From NCBI RefSeq assembly GCF_003604215.1, contig NZ_QXGS01000026.1, forward strand, positions 1-40,807: DNA of 40,807 nt, read 5' to 3'. Of this stretch, positions 8,122 through 17,074 are shown in pieces (position 1 is the first letter of the stretch; every line of letters begins with the position of its first letter). The translations under genes were made by a program, and so were the position numbers. The notes below the pieces were generated by a model. That model did not search any database. It saw only the letters and a list, made by a program, of their open reading frames with translations, and was not told the DNA's origin. The DNA comes from Teichococcus vastitatis (GTDB lineage Bacteria; Pseudomonadota; Alphaproteobacteria; Acetobacterales; Acetobacteraceae).

Positions 8122-8448
8122 TTGGCCTATTTGCCGCTGATCCAGGCGCCGACCTACAATGCCACCGAGGCGGCGCTCCACTCCTACACGGTCGCGCTGC
8201 GCGCGGTGCTGAAGGGCAAGGTCGAAGTCATCAAACCGGCGCCGCCGGTGGTGCAGACCGGCCTGACACCGGGCCAAGAAACGCGCGAGGGCTTTCTGCC
8301 TCTCGACGCCTTTGCCGATGAGGCGCTCGCGCTGCTGACGGCGGAGCCAACCCCGGCCGAGGTTATGGTAGAGCGGGTCCTGTTCCAGCGCATCGACGGG
8401 GAGGAGGGCCGGCTCGACACGGCCTTTGCGACGCTGAACGAGTTGTGA
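8122..8448 (+). pseudogene. SDR oxidoreductase, C-terminal fragment
   Basis: The last 108 codons of an SDR. The active-site lysine region is visible as YNATEAALHSY, where the usual YxxxK reads YNATE, so the lysine is replaced by Glu. It is followed by LRAVLKGKVEVIKPAPPVVQ and TGLTPGQETREGFLPLDAF, typical of DltE-like SDRs. The Rossmann NAD(P) site and catalytic Ser are missing because the left part is joined to the transporter fragment at about 8115-8121. It sits tail to tail with the AraC gene at 8528. Confidence 0.75.
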
Positions 8449-8527
8449 CGCCGCTCGCCCACCCGGCCGTGAAGAATTAGATGGGCGACCGAATAGCGAC
8501 GCTTTCGGCTCGGTCGGTGGGGCTCAC

Positions 8528-9433
8528 CTAGGCCGCCTTATGCGCCCGACCATAGCGGGCCGGGGACAGACCGGTAGATCGGCCGAAGGCGACGCTGAAA
8601 GTGCTCGCCGAACTGTAGCCGACGCGTTCGGCAACCTGGTCCACCCCGAGTTCGCGATCGCATAGCAGGCGCTTGGCCAGCGCCATCCGCCAGGCCAGCA
8701 GATATTCCATCGGCGGCAGGCCGACGATCCGGCTGAACCGGGCGAAGAAGGCCGAGCGCGACAACGCGGCCTCATCGGCAAGGTCCGCGACCGTCCAGGC
8801 GCGTTCGGGGCACGCATGGAGGGCGCGCAGCGCAGCGGCGAGACGCTGGTCTGCAAGCCCTTGCACCAAGCCGGGCGCCGACATCGTCGCGTCCCCGCTT
8901 CGCACCGCTTCGATGAGCACCAGTTCGAGCAGCCGTTCGAGGACGACTTCGCGCGCCGGGCGCCGTGCGAGGGTCTCCTCCCCCACCAACTGCATCAGGG
9001 TCGCAAGCCGAGGCTCGCCGCGCGCAAGGATGACGCGGGGGAGCAGGTGCACGAGCAGATCCGCATCCGGCGAAGCGAAGCGACAATGTCCGATCCGCAT
9101 CGTGAGGTCTGCCGGCACATCGACGCGGCCGACACGAAAGCGTCCCTCGGCGATCTCGACCGGCTCTGTGGTAGTCTCGACCGGAGGCGCGTCCAAGCTC
9201 TCGCTGATGATGGCGTGCATAGCGGGCACAAGCACGAAATCTCCTGCCTGCAGGAGCATCGACGCCCGACCGTCCACCGTCATGCGGCACCGTCCGTCCA
9301 GCACCGCGCAGTAGAAAGAATCGCCCGTACCCGCGCGATGGATTTTCCATCCGCCGGCACATTCCACAAGCTTTGAGAAACGGATCGACGGTTGGAGCAG
9401 CGTGACGACTTCGGCTAACGGATCAACGACCAT
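8528..9433 (-). CDS. AraC-family regulator with cupin N-terminal domain
   Basis: A 301-residue regulator. Residues 1-180 form the cupin_6-type ligand domain of the AraC subgroup usually found next to SDR genes (MVVDPLAEVVTLLQP, then CRMTVDGRASMLLQAGDFVL). Residues 195-295 hold two helix-turn-helix units: LADEAALSRSAFFARFSRIV with the PMEYLLAWRM connector, and VAERVGYSSASTFSVAFGR ending in the signature GLSPARY. The start ATG is 95 bases from the divergent SDR start at 9529, so it most likely controls that gene and itself in response to a small carbonyl or related compound. The inducer is unknown. Confidence 0.85.
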   Translation of the reverse strand: MVVDPLAEVVTLLQPSIRFSKLVECAGGWKIHRAGTGDSFYCAVLDGRCRMTVDGRASMLLQAGDFVLVPAMHAIISESLDAPPVETTTEPVEIAEGRFRVGRVDVPADLTMRIGHCRFASPDADLLVHLLPRVILARGEPRLATLMQLVGEETLARRPAREVVLERLLELVLIEAVRSGDATMSAPGLVQGLADQRLAAALRALHACPERAWTVADLADEAALSRSAFFARFSRIVGLPPMEYLLAWRMALAKRLLCDRELGVDQVAERVGYSSASTFSVAFGRSTGLSPARYGRAHKAA

Positions 9434-9499
9434 AACAGGACTAATGCCAAAGTTTAAGGGACGCCCGAACGTACCACGTCTTGGGGATAGCGACTAGAT

Positions 9500-9521
9500 C
9501 CACTGGGACGACAAGCAGTGG
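9500..9521 (+). promoter_or_regulatory. Inverted repeat upstream of SDR start
   Basis: CCACTG and CAGTGG separated by 10 bases, 7 bases before the SDR start codon at 9529. It could be an operator half-site pair for the divergent AraC regulator, or a leader hairpin overlapping the ribosome binding region. No strong Shine-Dalgarno sequence is visible beside it. Confidence 0.3.
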
Positions 9522-9528
9522 AGTAGTC

Positions 9529-10317
9529 ATGCCAACCATCCTCATCACCGGCTCCTCGTCGGGCTTCGGTCTGGAGACCGCCCGACTGTTTCTCGATCGC
9601 GGCTGGGATGTCGTGGCGACGATGCGGTCACCCGACGGCAACGCCCTGCCGTCGTCGAAGCGTCTGCGCACGCTGCGGCTCGATGTGACCAATCCCACGA
9701 GCGTCATACGCGCCGTCGAGGAGGCGGGGCCGATCGACATCCTCTTAAACAATGCCGGCTTCGGAGTCCCATCACCGATCGAACTGACCGAGCCGGCAAC
9801 GGCGCGCGCCTTGTTCGAGACCAACACCCTCGGCACGCTCCTGATGATCCAGGCCGTGCTCCCGGCCTTCCGGCAGCGTCGTTCGGGCGTCATCGTCAAC
9901 GTCAGCTCGTCCGCGACGCTCAGGCCGCTGCCGCTTGTCGGTGTGTACCGCGCCAGCAAGGCCGCGGTGAACGCCCTTACCGAATCGCTTGCCGAGGAAG
10001 TGAAGCCCTTCGGCGTGCGCGTGCATCTGGTGTATCCCGGGCGGGCACCGGAGACCCGGTTCGGGAAAGATGCGTTCGCGCATCTGCGGGGTCGCGACGA
10101 TCCCGCCTACGGACAGTTGGTCGAGCGGATCTTGACCGGCATGCAGGCCCATTCGGGTCCGATCACGCATGCCGCCGATGTCGCAGAGGCGATCTGGAGG
10201 GTTGCGAGCGATCCTACCGCGCCATTTCGGGTCGCTGCAGGCGCCGACGCCGAGGCCTGGCTGGCCGAGGCGGGTGCGGGTTCCGCAAGCGCGATCAACA
10301 CCGATGCAGAAGGGTGA
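9529..10317 (+). CDS. Short-chain dehydrogenase/reductase
   Basis: A 262-residue classical SDR. The start is placed at ATG 9529 because the nucleotide-binding strand follows immediately (MPTILITGSSSGFG). Visible motifs are TGSSSGFG (cofactor glycines), LLNNAGFG (NAG motif), the catalytic Ser in VNVSSSAT, and YRASK (Tyr/Lys pair). An Asp-containing strand (LRLDVTN) is present and the mix of Arg residues after strand 2 leaves NAD versus NADP open. It heads a plus-strand run with the unrecognised gene that follows and is divergent from the AraC regulator at 8528. Likely a ketone or aldehyde reductase of unknown substrate. Confidence 0.85.
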   Translation: MPTILITGSSSGFGLETARLFLDRGWDVVATMRSPDGNALPSSKRLRTLRLDVTNPTSVIRAVEEAGPIDILLNNAGFGVPSPIELTEPATARALFETNTLGTLLMIQAVLPAFRQRRSGVIVNVSSSATLRPLPLVGVYRASKAAVNALTESLAEEVKPFGVRVHLVYPGRAPETRFGKDAFAHLRGRDDPAYGQLVERILTGMQAHSGPITHAADVAEAIWRVASDPTAPFRVAAGADAEAWLAEAGAGSASAINTDAEG

Positions 10318-10422
10318 CAGCGTGCGCGATTTCACCTCCGATGCCGCATCGACGGCCAGCCCTATTCGCTCGGTCTGCTGCAGACGATCCGCTATCATCG
10401 CGACGTCCACGTCCTGCACGAG

Positions 10423-11091
10423 TTGAAGCGGGCGGGTGCCGAAGTTGCGTTCGATGGCCGGACACTGTCCCACGACGACATCAACCTTCTTGGGGCTGAC
10501 GAGGCTTTCGCCGTTTCGGTCGCCGTGCGCCGATCGCTCGCTGCCGACGACATCAGAATGTTGTTCAAGCAGCAATTGCTGGCGTCCGACCGGCGATGGC
10601 GCGACATGAACGCCGCATCGGACGGATTGCCGTTGCAAGCGTGCGTCGCCGAAATCGAGATCACCGGCATTTCTTTCGAAGCGTTTGTCGAAAACATGAA
10701 GACGCAGACGCCGTTCCTTGCGGACTATCCTGCGCTGCATCCCGACCATTTCTTCATCACGAAGCGTGGCGAGACACTGCAAGGTGTCGAGACCTTCGGT
10801 ATGTATGGTGGGCCATCCGAGATGCGCCTCTCACCCGTTCCCGATCTCGTAGTGCCTATAGAGCGGGACGAGACATATACGTTCGCGTTTGGCGCGGTAG
10901 AAACCCTCGTCGACGGCACGAACGCCAACGCCCCTGCGTTCATGCAAATGAAGCCGATCGAAAGCGGCCTCGCCGTGAAGGCGGGCTGCTGTTTCCCTGC
11001 CACAGCACCCAAGGAAATGGTCGAGGGGCACAAGCTCCACCTCGCCATTGAGTTTCTTGGGTTCGCAACGACGGCCGCAGCGGCACGCTGA
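10423..11091 (+). CDS. Unrecognised protein between two SDR genes
   Basis: I do not recognise this 222-residue protein. The only conventional in-frame start is TTG 10423. Protein-like sequence (RIDGQPYSLGLLQTIRYHRD) continues upstream in the same frame to the SDR stop at 10315-10317, with no ATG or GTG. The true start may be lost, may be CTG, or may need a frameshift from the GTG at 10314 or 10322. The product is soluble and alpha/beta, with repeated acidic stretches, a late Cys pair (KAGCCFPA) and no signal peptide. Gaps to its neighbours are small, so it is probably co-transcribed with both SDR genes. Confidence 0.55.
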   Translation: MKRAGAEVAFDGRTLSHDDINLLGADEAFAVSVAVRRSLAADDIRMLFKQQLLASDRRWRDMNAASDGLPLQACVAEIEITGISFEAFVENMKTQTPFLADYPALHPDHFFITKRGETLQGVETFGMYGGPSEMRLSPVPDLVVPIERDETYTFAFGAVETLVDGTNANAPAFMQMKPIESGLAVKAGCCFPATAPKEMVEGHKLHLAIEFLGFATTAAAAR

Positions 11092-11119
11092 TCGCCACCA
11101 GAAAAAAGGAGACGCAGGC

Positions 11120-12085
11120 ATGTCAACAATTCTGATAACGGGCGGCCATGGCGGGATTGGGCTGGAGTGCAGCAAATATCTTGCCGCAAATTATCATACC
11201 AATCTCCTGCTCGCCGGGCGCAGCCTGGAACGTGTGGAACCGGTCGCGCTGGAACTGGCAAGGACATACGGCGTCAAGGTGAGTACCCTTGAGCTGGACA
11301 CCTCTTCATTGGCGTCGGTCCGGGCGGCTGCTGCCAGATGTCATGCCTTGCTGGACGACGGGACGGTCGATTCTCTCCAGGCCATTCTCTGCAATGCTGG
11401 TGCCCGCGTACAAGGCCTCAACTACTCGCTGGACGGCTACGAGGAGACTTTTGCCACCAACCACCTGGGTCACTTCCTTCTGCTCGAACTGCTGATGGAC
11501 CGGGTGGCCGAGCGCGGCCGCGTGGTGTTCACAGCCAGCGGCACGCATGACCCCGACACGGTGGACGGAAAGCTCGTCGGTGCCGCGATCGAGCCCGACG
11601 CGGTGATGCTCGCGAACGACGGCAAGGAAGGTCGCAAGCCCACCTCGGCTGGAAAACGGTATTCCACATCGAAGCTGTGCAATGTACTTACGGCATATGA
11701 GCTCCACAGGCGCCTGAGGCGGTCGGGAAGCGCGATCACTTCCATCGCGTTCGATCCCGGCAGCACCGCTGGCACTGGGTTCCTGCGTGCCATGCCCACA
11801 CCGGTCCGCTGGCTGTCGAGAACGGCTTTCTTCAATCGATTTCAGAAACGCCTTGGGATAACCATGGGCAGTATTGAATTCTCAGGAGCCTCGCTTGCTC
11901 GTCTCGCTGCCGATCCCGCCTTCGCAGAACCATCAGGGAAATATCTTCAGTCAAACAACGGTCGACTGATCGAGACACGATCATCGGTAATTTCTTACGA
12001 TGAGGAGCGAGCCTTAAAGCTCTGGGACGATTCTAAGCTACTTGTGCACCTACGGCCCCATGAGGAATCCACGCTGCTGCGGTGA
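11120..12085 (+). CDS. Short-chain dehydrogenase, protochlorophyllide-reductase-like subgroup
   Basis: A 321-residue long-form SDR. ATG 11120 is chosen because an AAAAAAGGAG site ends 8 bases upstream and the Rossmann strand begins at residue 3 (ILITGGHGGIG). Other motifs are LCNAGARV, ATNHLGHFLL (typical of the retinol-dehydrogenase/protochlorophyllide-reductase-like SDRs), VVFTASGTHD with the catalytic Ser, and YSTSK. An insertion of about 40 residues before the Tyr (VDGKLVGAAIEPDAVML) is usual for the subgroup. An Arg after strand 2 (AGRSLERV) suggests NADPH. It is probably the last gene of the 9529-12085 transcript. Substrate unknown. Confidence 0.85.
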   Translation: MSTILITGGHGGIGLECSKYLAANYHTNLLLAGRSLERVEPVALELARTYGVKVSTLELDTSSLASVRAAAARCHALLDDGTVDSLQAILCNAGARVQGLNYSLDGYEETFATNHLGHFLLLELLMDRVAERGRVVFTASGTHDPDTVDGKLVGAAIEPDAVMLANDGKEGRKPTSAGKRYSTSKLCNVLTAYELHRRLRRSGSAITSIAFDPGSTAGTGFLRAMPTPVRWLSRTAFFNRFQKRLGITMGSIEFSGASLARLAADPAFAEPSGKYLQSNNGRLIETRSSVISYDEERALKLWDDSKLLVHLRPHEESTLLR

Positions 12086-12178
12086 TGCTGAATCAACGGG
12101 AACCGAGGCTGACGTGGTCATTGTTGCTCGCTGAACGCGCTCGTGCATTAGCAAGCGATCTTCTGGCACTTAGCGAGC

Positions 12179-12448
12179 CGTTTGACATCCGCCAGCTTCG
12201 CGATTGCTGCGGCAGATCATGGGAGCTCTTACCAGGCGGCCCGCGCTCCCGACATCAAGCAAGCAACGCTCAGCAGGAACATCCCGAATTTAGAACGGCC
12301 GATTAGAACCCTGATTTTTGAACGCCCGTGTGCGGGCCTCACCATGACGCTGGCGGGAAAAAGCTATCTTCGTGCTGTTCGACCGAGATAGCGAGCGCTG
12401 CCCAACTCGTGGCGATGATGCGGGCAGCTGGTCAAGGGTTTGGATAGG
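12179..12448 (+). pseudogene. LysR-type regulator N-terminal fragment, frameshifted
   Basis: Three frame segments together spell a LysR helix-turn-helix: FDIRQLR at about 12180, then FAIAAADHGSSYQAARAPDI and KQATLSRNIPNLE, then after another shift near 12380 STEIASAAQLVAMMRAAGQG before TAG. Two frameshifts and loss of the whole effector domain make it non-functional. The upstream 74-codon frame from 12082 has no recognisable content. Confidence 0.65.
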
Positions 12449-12491
12449 CATGGAACACGGGCTCTGTCGCTGTTTCCGTGTTGACGCGTGT

Positions 12492-12599
12492 TCATGCTGG
12501 GACGAACAACCTAGCGCGCAGCAGATCAAGCTTACCGCGGTCCTACATCTGGCGCCGCACGAGCTTGAGCTTGGTGATGCTGCCCTCGGTGGTGCCGGG
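12492..12599 (-). pseudogene. ISL3-family transposase, C-terminal fragment
   Basis: Minus-strand codons give GTTEGSITKLKLVRRQM, a TAG stop, then DRGKLDLLRARLFVPA and TGA at 12492-12494. This is the conserved ISL3 C-terminal end carrying the catalytic Glu (compare VEGQINRLKMIKRTMYG in the intact element at 6125). The stop sits where Tyr is expected. The fragment differs from the intact copy, so it comes from another ISL3 element, and it directly abuts the stop codon of the molybdenum enzyme at 12600. Confidence 0.7.
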
Positions 12600-14762
12600 T
12601 CAAAACGCGGGTGGCAAGGCCGCAAGCAGCTTGTCCATGGTTATCGGGAAGTCGCGCACTCTTACACCCGTGGCGTTGAACACCGCATTGGCTACCGCAG
12701 CGCCGGTCCCGCAGACCCCAAGTTCGCCCACGCCCTTCATACCCAAGGGATTGGCCTTGTCGTCGATACCGTCCAGTAGCACCGCCTCAAGTGCTGCAGG
12801 GATATCCGCGTGGACGGGCACGACATACTCAGCCAAGTCGCCATTCACGACGTTGCCGTAGCGCGGGTCCACATGCGCCGCCTCGTGCAGCGCCGAGCTG
12901 ACGCCCCAGATCATACCGCCAAGGAGTTGCGAGCGAGTGGTCTTTGAATTGATGATCCGGCCTGCCGCGAACACTCCAAGCATTCGACGCAACCGAACCT
13001 CGCCTGTGACGGTGTTGACGGCGACCTCGGCAAAGCTCGCCCCGTAGGTATGCTGCGAGAAGTTCCTGTAATTCGGGTCGTCGGCCATGCCGACGATCGA
13101 ACCTTCGCCCTCCACACCATCCGGGAAGCGCCGGGACACCACGCTGGTGAGGTCAGCTCTCCCGAAACCGGAGGCATTGGACGAGCCGAACACCTTCTCC
13201 TTCAACGACTCGCAGGCTCGGTGGACCGCGTTGCTGCTGTTGGACGCCCCCCAGGAACCGCCTGAGCCCGGGCTCGGCGGCAGGTCCGACCGCGCGAGTT
13301 CGACGGTCACCCGGGCGAGCGGAACGCCGAGAGCGTCGGCGGCTACCTGGGCAAGAATGGTGTATGTGCCGGTGCCAATGTCGGTCATGTCAGAGCGGAC
13401 CACGACACGTCCGTCCCGCCCCATATGGACCGCTGCGCGCGTTGCGCCCTGGAAGTGCATTCGGATGGCGGCCGCCATGCCGATCCCGATCAATTCATCT
13501 CCCTCCCGGCGTGAGCCTGGGCGCGCCGCGCGCGCAGACCACCCAAAGCGGGCGGCACCTTCACGCATGCATTCAACCAGGCGACGTTCAGAAAAAGGAA
13601 CATTTCGCTCCGGGTCGCGCTCAGGCTCGTTCAGGATCCGCAGCTCTATCGGGTCCAGGCCCAGCTCGTGGGCCAGTTCATCCATTGCCGACTCGACGGC
13701 GAGCAGGCCCGGCAGTTCACCCGGTCCGCGCACGGCCTCACCCAATCCGACGTCCAGGTCGGTCACGCGATGGCGGGTCAGGCGGTTGGGCGCTGCGTAG
13801 AGCGACCGTAGCACCGTCGCCGTCTGCTCGACGAACTCCTCGCGGCTGGTGCCCTGCATGTTGACGTCGTGCCCGACGCCGGTGAGCCTGCCATCGCGGC
13901 TGGCAGCCAGGCGGACCCGCTGGATCGTCTCCGGCCGTCGCCCGGTGATGGTGAATACCTGACGTCGCGTCTGCGCCACCTTGACTGCCCTGGCAATCAC
14001 GCGCGCCGCAAGCGCAGCAAACACCGCCTCCTCGTGCACCCGCAGCTTGGAGCCGAAGCCACCACCGACGAAGGCGGTGTCGACGTGAACCCGCTCGCGC
14101 GGGATGCGGATGGTGCGCGCGAGAGCCATGCGGGCGCCCGCTACGCCCTGCGCTGACGGCCGCACATGGAGGTCGTCGCCGACCCAGTGCGCCAGGCAGG
14201 ACTGCGGCTCCATCGGTTGCGCGAAATGGGCGGGCGTTGTGTAGTTTTGGTCGATGGTGACGTCAGCCGATGCCATTGCGGCGTCGAGGTCACCCAGAAC
14301 GGAGTCCGTCGCCAGCCCAACGGCGGCTGTGCGCGGCGCGTAGGCGAGGTGGGCGTGAGAGGCCAGGTCGAAGGCGCCCGCCTCGGTTTCATAGGCAGCG
14401 TCGATGAGCGCGGCGGCGCTGCGGGCCTGCTCGAACGTCTCGGCCACCACGAGCGCCACAGGCTGGCCGAACCATGACACCCGCTCGCCTTGCAGGACCG
14501 GCCAGGGCCGGCCGAATTGGTCCGGCAGGCTACCGTCGCGCGGCCCCTGGGCTGGTGCGTTCCAGTGGGTCATCACGTGCAGGACTCCAGGCGCCCGCTC
14601 AGCCGCAGCCGTGTCCAGGCGTACTATTCGGCCCTTGGCGACCGAGGCACCCAGGATGAAGCCCACGGCCGCCCGACCGAAGTCCTGGCGCTCGTAGGCA
14701 TAGCGCGCGCCTCCCGTCACCTTGAGAGGCCCGTCCACGCGGCTGACTGCCCGTCCGATCAT
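12600..14762 (-). CDS. paoC: Aldehyde oxidase molybdopterin-binding subunit (PaoC-like)
   Basis: A 720-residue xanthine-oxidase-family large subunit that would bind molybdopterin cytosine dinucleotide and hydroxylate aldehydes or heterocycles. ATG 14762 (MIGRAVSRVDGPLKVTG) is chosen because it fits the family N-terminus, and longer versions run into the preceding gene. Key sites are QPMEPQS at 182-188, GGGFGSK at 233-239, and the catalytic Glu in MKGVGELG (about residue 680). Length is close to the 732 residues of E. coli PaoC. It follows the FAD subunit by 5 bases. The C-terminus (LLAALPPAF) touches an ISL3 remnant, so a few native residues may have been replaced. It has no own leader and would be co-exported with the Tat-tagged 2Fe-2S subunit. 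Confidence 0.85.
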   Translation of the reverse strand: MIGRAVSRVDGPLKVTGGARYAYERQDFGRAAVGFILGASVAKGRIVRLDTAAAERAPGVLHVMTHWNAPAQGPRDGSLPDQFGRPWPVLQGERVSWFGQPVALVVAETFEQARSAAALIDAAYETEAGAFDLASHAHLAYAPRTAAVGLATDSVLGDLDAAMASADVTIDQNYTTPAHFAQPMEPQSCLAHWVGDDLHVRPSAQGVAGARMALARTIRIPRERVHVDTAFVGGGFGSKLRVHEEAVFAALAARVIARAVKVAQTRRQVFTITGRRPETIQRVRLAASRDGRLTGVGHDVNMQGTSREEFVEQTATVLRSLYAAPNRLTRHRVTDLDVGLGEAVRGPGELPGLLAVESAMDELAHELGLDPIELRILNEPERDPERNVPFSERRLVECMREGAARFGWSARAARPGSRREGDELIGIGMAAAIRMHFQGATRAAVHMGRDGRVVVRSDMTDIGTGTYTILAQVAADALGVPLARVTVELARSDLPPSPGSGGSWGASNSSNAVHRACESLKEKVFGSSNASGFGRADLTSVVSRRFPDGVEGEGSIVGMADDPNYRNFSQHTYGASFAEVAVNTVTGEVRLRRMLGVFAAGRIINSKTTRSQLLGGMIWGVSSALHEAAHVDPRYGNVVNGDLAEYVVPVHADIPAALEAVLLDGIDDKANPLGMKGVGELGVCGTGAAVANAVFNATGVRVRDFPITMDKLLAALPPAF

Positions 14763-14767
14763 CGTAT

Positions 14768-15736
14768 TCACTCCTTCGCGGCTTCGGCCATCGCGGCTGC
14801 CAACAGGCGGCGCGCCAGGGTCGGCTTGAACGCGTTGTGACTGGTGGTCCTGGCGCCAGCCAGGACGAGGTCGGACACGGCAGCCGGACCCCTGGCGACC
14901 TCGCGTTCCGCGGCCTCCACCCGCCACGGCTTGTGGGCGAGCCCGCCAAAGGCAAATCGGCCGGTCTCGACCTGCCCGTCGCGGCCGCGCACCAGCACGG
15001 CCGCAAGCGACACCGTGGCGAAGGCGTATGAGGCGCGCTCGCGCACCTTGCGGTAAAGGTGGAGACCCTGGATTGGCGGCGGCAGCGCGACGGCGGTGAT
15101 GAGCTCGCCCTGCTGCAGAACGGTCTCTTGGGCAGGCTCGTCACCAGGCAGCCGGTGCAGGTCGGCAATGGGAACGGTGCGCGACGATCCGTCGGGGGAC
15201 ACGGTTTCCACCCTCGCGTCGAGCGCCCGCATGGCCACGGCCATGTCAGACGGGTGGGTGGCAATGCAGGCGTCGCTCGCACCCAGCACGGCGTTGGAGC
15301 GGCTGAACCCTTCCAACGCCGCACAGCCGGAGCCGGGTCGCCGCTTGTTGCAAGGCATCGCCGTCTCATAGAAGTAGGGGCAGCGCGTACGCTGCAGCAG
15401 GTTTCCGGCAGTGGTGGCGCGGTTGCGGAGTTGGCCTGAGGCGCCTGCCAGCAATGCCCGGGCGAGCACCCCATAGTCGCGCCTGATCCGTGGATCGGCC
15501 GCAAGATCCGCGTTGCGCACCAGGGCGCCGATCCGGAGGCCGCCGTCGGATGTTGGAGCGATGGCATCCAGCCCGATCCGGTTCACGTCCACCAGGTGGG
15601 TCGGTGTCTCGATACCGAGCTTCATCAGGTCGAGGAGGTTGGTGCCGCCGGCGATAAATCTGGCGCCTGGCCGCTCGGCAACCGCCTTCGCGGCAGCAGC
15701 CGGGCTCGCGGCGCGCTCGTAGCTGAAGGCCCTCAT
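14768..15736 (-). CDS. paoB: Aldehyde oxidase FAD/4Fe-4S subunit (PaoB-like)
   Basis: A 322-residue FAD subunit of the molybdenum hydroxylase. The FAD site is seen in [13 protein letters not shown] (27-39) and [12 protein letters not shown] (108-119). Cys119, Cys129, Cys138 and Cys157 lie in the insertion that in E. coli PaoB ligates an extra 4Fe-4S cluster, and [15 protein letters not shown] matches that subgroup. It would pass electrons from the Mo and 2Fe-2S centres to FAD. Its ATG overlaps the stop of the 2Fe-2S gene by four bases, and the PaoC-like gene starts 5 bases after its stop, so the three are a tight operon in the order A-B-C. Confidence 0.88.
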   Translation of the reverse strand: MRAFSYERAASPAAAAKAVAERPGARFIAGGTNLLDLMKLGIETPTHLVDVNRIGLDAIAPTSDGGLRIGALVRNADLAADPRIRRDYGVLARALLAGASGQLRNRATTAGNLLQRTRCPYFYETAMPCNKRRPGSGCAALEGFSRSNAVLGASDACIATHPSDMAVAMRALDARVETVSPDGSSRTVPIADLHRLPGDEPAQETVLQQGELITAVALPPPIQGLHLYRKVRERASYAFATVSLAAVLVRGRDGQVETGRFAFGGLAHKPWRVEAAEREVARGPAAVSDLVLAGARTTSHNAFKPTLARRLLAAAMAEAAKE

Positions 15737-16377
15737 GCTGCTCCTCCTTCAGCCGCATCACGGATGGCGGCCACAATGTTCGGGTAGGCCGCGCAGCGGC
15801 AAATGTTCCCGCTCATGCGCTCGCTTATCTCGGCGTCGGTAAGCGACAAGACCGCCGTCAGGTCCGCTGTCGCGTGGCTCGGCGCGCCGCGCCGCGCCTC
15901 CTCCAGCATGGCCGCCGCCGCCATGATCTGGCCCGGCGTGCAGTAGCCGCATTGGAACCCATCGCGCTCGATGAAGGCGCGCTGAAGCGGATGCAGGCCG
16001 GACGGCGATGCCAGTCCCTCGATGGTCGTGACCGTATCGCCATCGTGCATGGCCGCGAGCGTGAGGCAGCTGTTCACACGACGCCCGTTGACATGAACCG
16101 TGCAGGCTCCGCACTGCCCCTGATCACAGCCCTTTTTGGTTCCGGTAAGGTCGAGGTGCTCCCGCAGCACGTCGAGCAGCGTTGTGCGGGCGTCGAGGTC
16201 GAACGCGACCTCCTGGCCGTTGACCGTCAAACGCGTGGCAATGGACGGCGGTCCAAGTTGAGGCGCGACCTGAACTTGCGCTTCCGCACGGCCCGGCTGC
16301 CCCACCGCCGCGACCGACATCGCGAGCACGCCGCATGACTTCAATATGGTTCGGCGATCAATATCCTTCGGAGCCAT
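15733..16377 (-). CDS. paoA: Aldehyde oxidase 2Fe-2S subunit with Tat signal (PaoA-like)
   Basis: A 214-residue small subunit. I start at ATG 16377 ([16 protein letters not shown]), which places a twin-arginine motif (DRRTILK) and hydrophobic stretch at the very N-terminus. The 26 extra upstream residues look random. The plant-type 2Fe-2S cluster is seen in CDQGQCGAC plus a following Cys (NSCL), and the second cluster in CGYCTPG and CRCAAY. In E. coli the PaoA leader takes the folded heterotrimer to the periplasm, so the same location is likely here. It is the first oxidase gene of the operon, 90 bases after the Atu4866-domain gene. Confidence 0.88.
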   Translation of the reverse strand: MAPKDIDRRTILKSCGVLAMSVAAVGQPGRAEAQVQVAPQLGPPSIATRLTVNGQEVAFDLDARTTLLDVLREHLDLTGTKKGCDQGQCGACTVHVNGRRVNSCLTLAAMHDGDTVTTIEGLASPSGLHPLQRAFIERDGFQCGYCTPGQIMAAAAMLEEARRGAPSHATADLTAVLSLTDAEISERMSGNICRCAAYPNIVAAIRDAAEGGAA

Positions 16378-16467
16378 TGCTGCTGTCCTCGATGTTTGGC
16401 CAGGATTTCCATGGCACTGGGAACGCTGCGGTCTCACTGACCGCGCCTTCGCCAAGCGGTTCGCCGC

Positions 16468-16836
16468 TCACCGTTCGCGGTGGAAGACCATCCCGCCGTG
16501 ATGCAGCTCGTTCTCCGTGACGAACACGCCGTTGGCGGTGAAGCCGGTGTCGTCCCAGTATTCGATGCGGACGCCACGCACTTCGTAGCGGCCCTGGTAG
16601 GCGCTCCTGCGCGTGCGTCTTGCCTCGTCGTATCTCCCGTTCGGCAGGAGCTCCTGGCGAATGTGTCCGTCGGCTGTAACCCACATGCCTGAGTACGGAT
16701 GTTCGGCCATGGCACTTCCTTTCTGCGTTGCTGCCGTCTCTATGCTCGAAGGGCTGTTCGGCGCCGCGGCGACCACCCGTACGGAGGTTGTAAGGGCGGC
16801 AAAGACCCTCGCGCGAAGCATCATTCCAGTTGTCAT
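16468..16836 (-). CDS. Atu4866-domain small protein
   Basis: A 122-residue protein. Residues 43-120 match the Atu4866 family, a small beta-barrel of unknown role: MAEHPYSGMWVTADGHIRQE, LPNGRYDEAR, AYQGRYEVRG, IEYWDDTGFTANG, HHGGMVFHR. The first 42 residues include a hydrophobic segment (RVFAALTTSVRVVAAA) that could be a weak signal peptide. Alternatively translation starts at Met43 (base 16710), which has a GAAAGGAAG-like site just upstream. It lies 90 bases before the PaoA-like gene and is divergent from the LysR gene at 17075. A decayed relative sits upstream of the third molybdenum hydroxylase at 37976, so the association with these oxidases is recurrent. Confidence 0.8.
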   Translation of the reverse strand: MTTGMMLRARVFAALTTSVRVVAAAPNSPSSIETAATQKGSAMAEHPYSGMWVTADGHIRQELLPNGRYDEARRTRRSAYQGRYEVRGVRIEYWDDTGFTANGVFVTENELHHGGMVFHRER

Positions 16837-17074
16837 GGCGCAATTCCTTCGAGAGATGCCGTCGCGGCAGCGGCTTTCGTCCGACGTGCGGGGAGCCGCC
16901 CTGTGCAGGACACGCCTGCATCGGTCGCGAGGGCCGTCTCACCCTCCCGCATTCGGCGCTCAGACCGCCCGACCATCAGCGCACTCCGGTATCGATCACG
17001 GGTGGCAGATACGGGCGCTGCAGAAGCGCGACAACTTGCTGTCGGATGACGAAGGCAGTAATCGTCACTTACCA

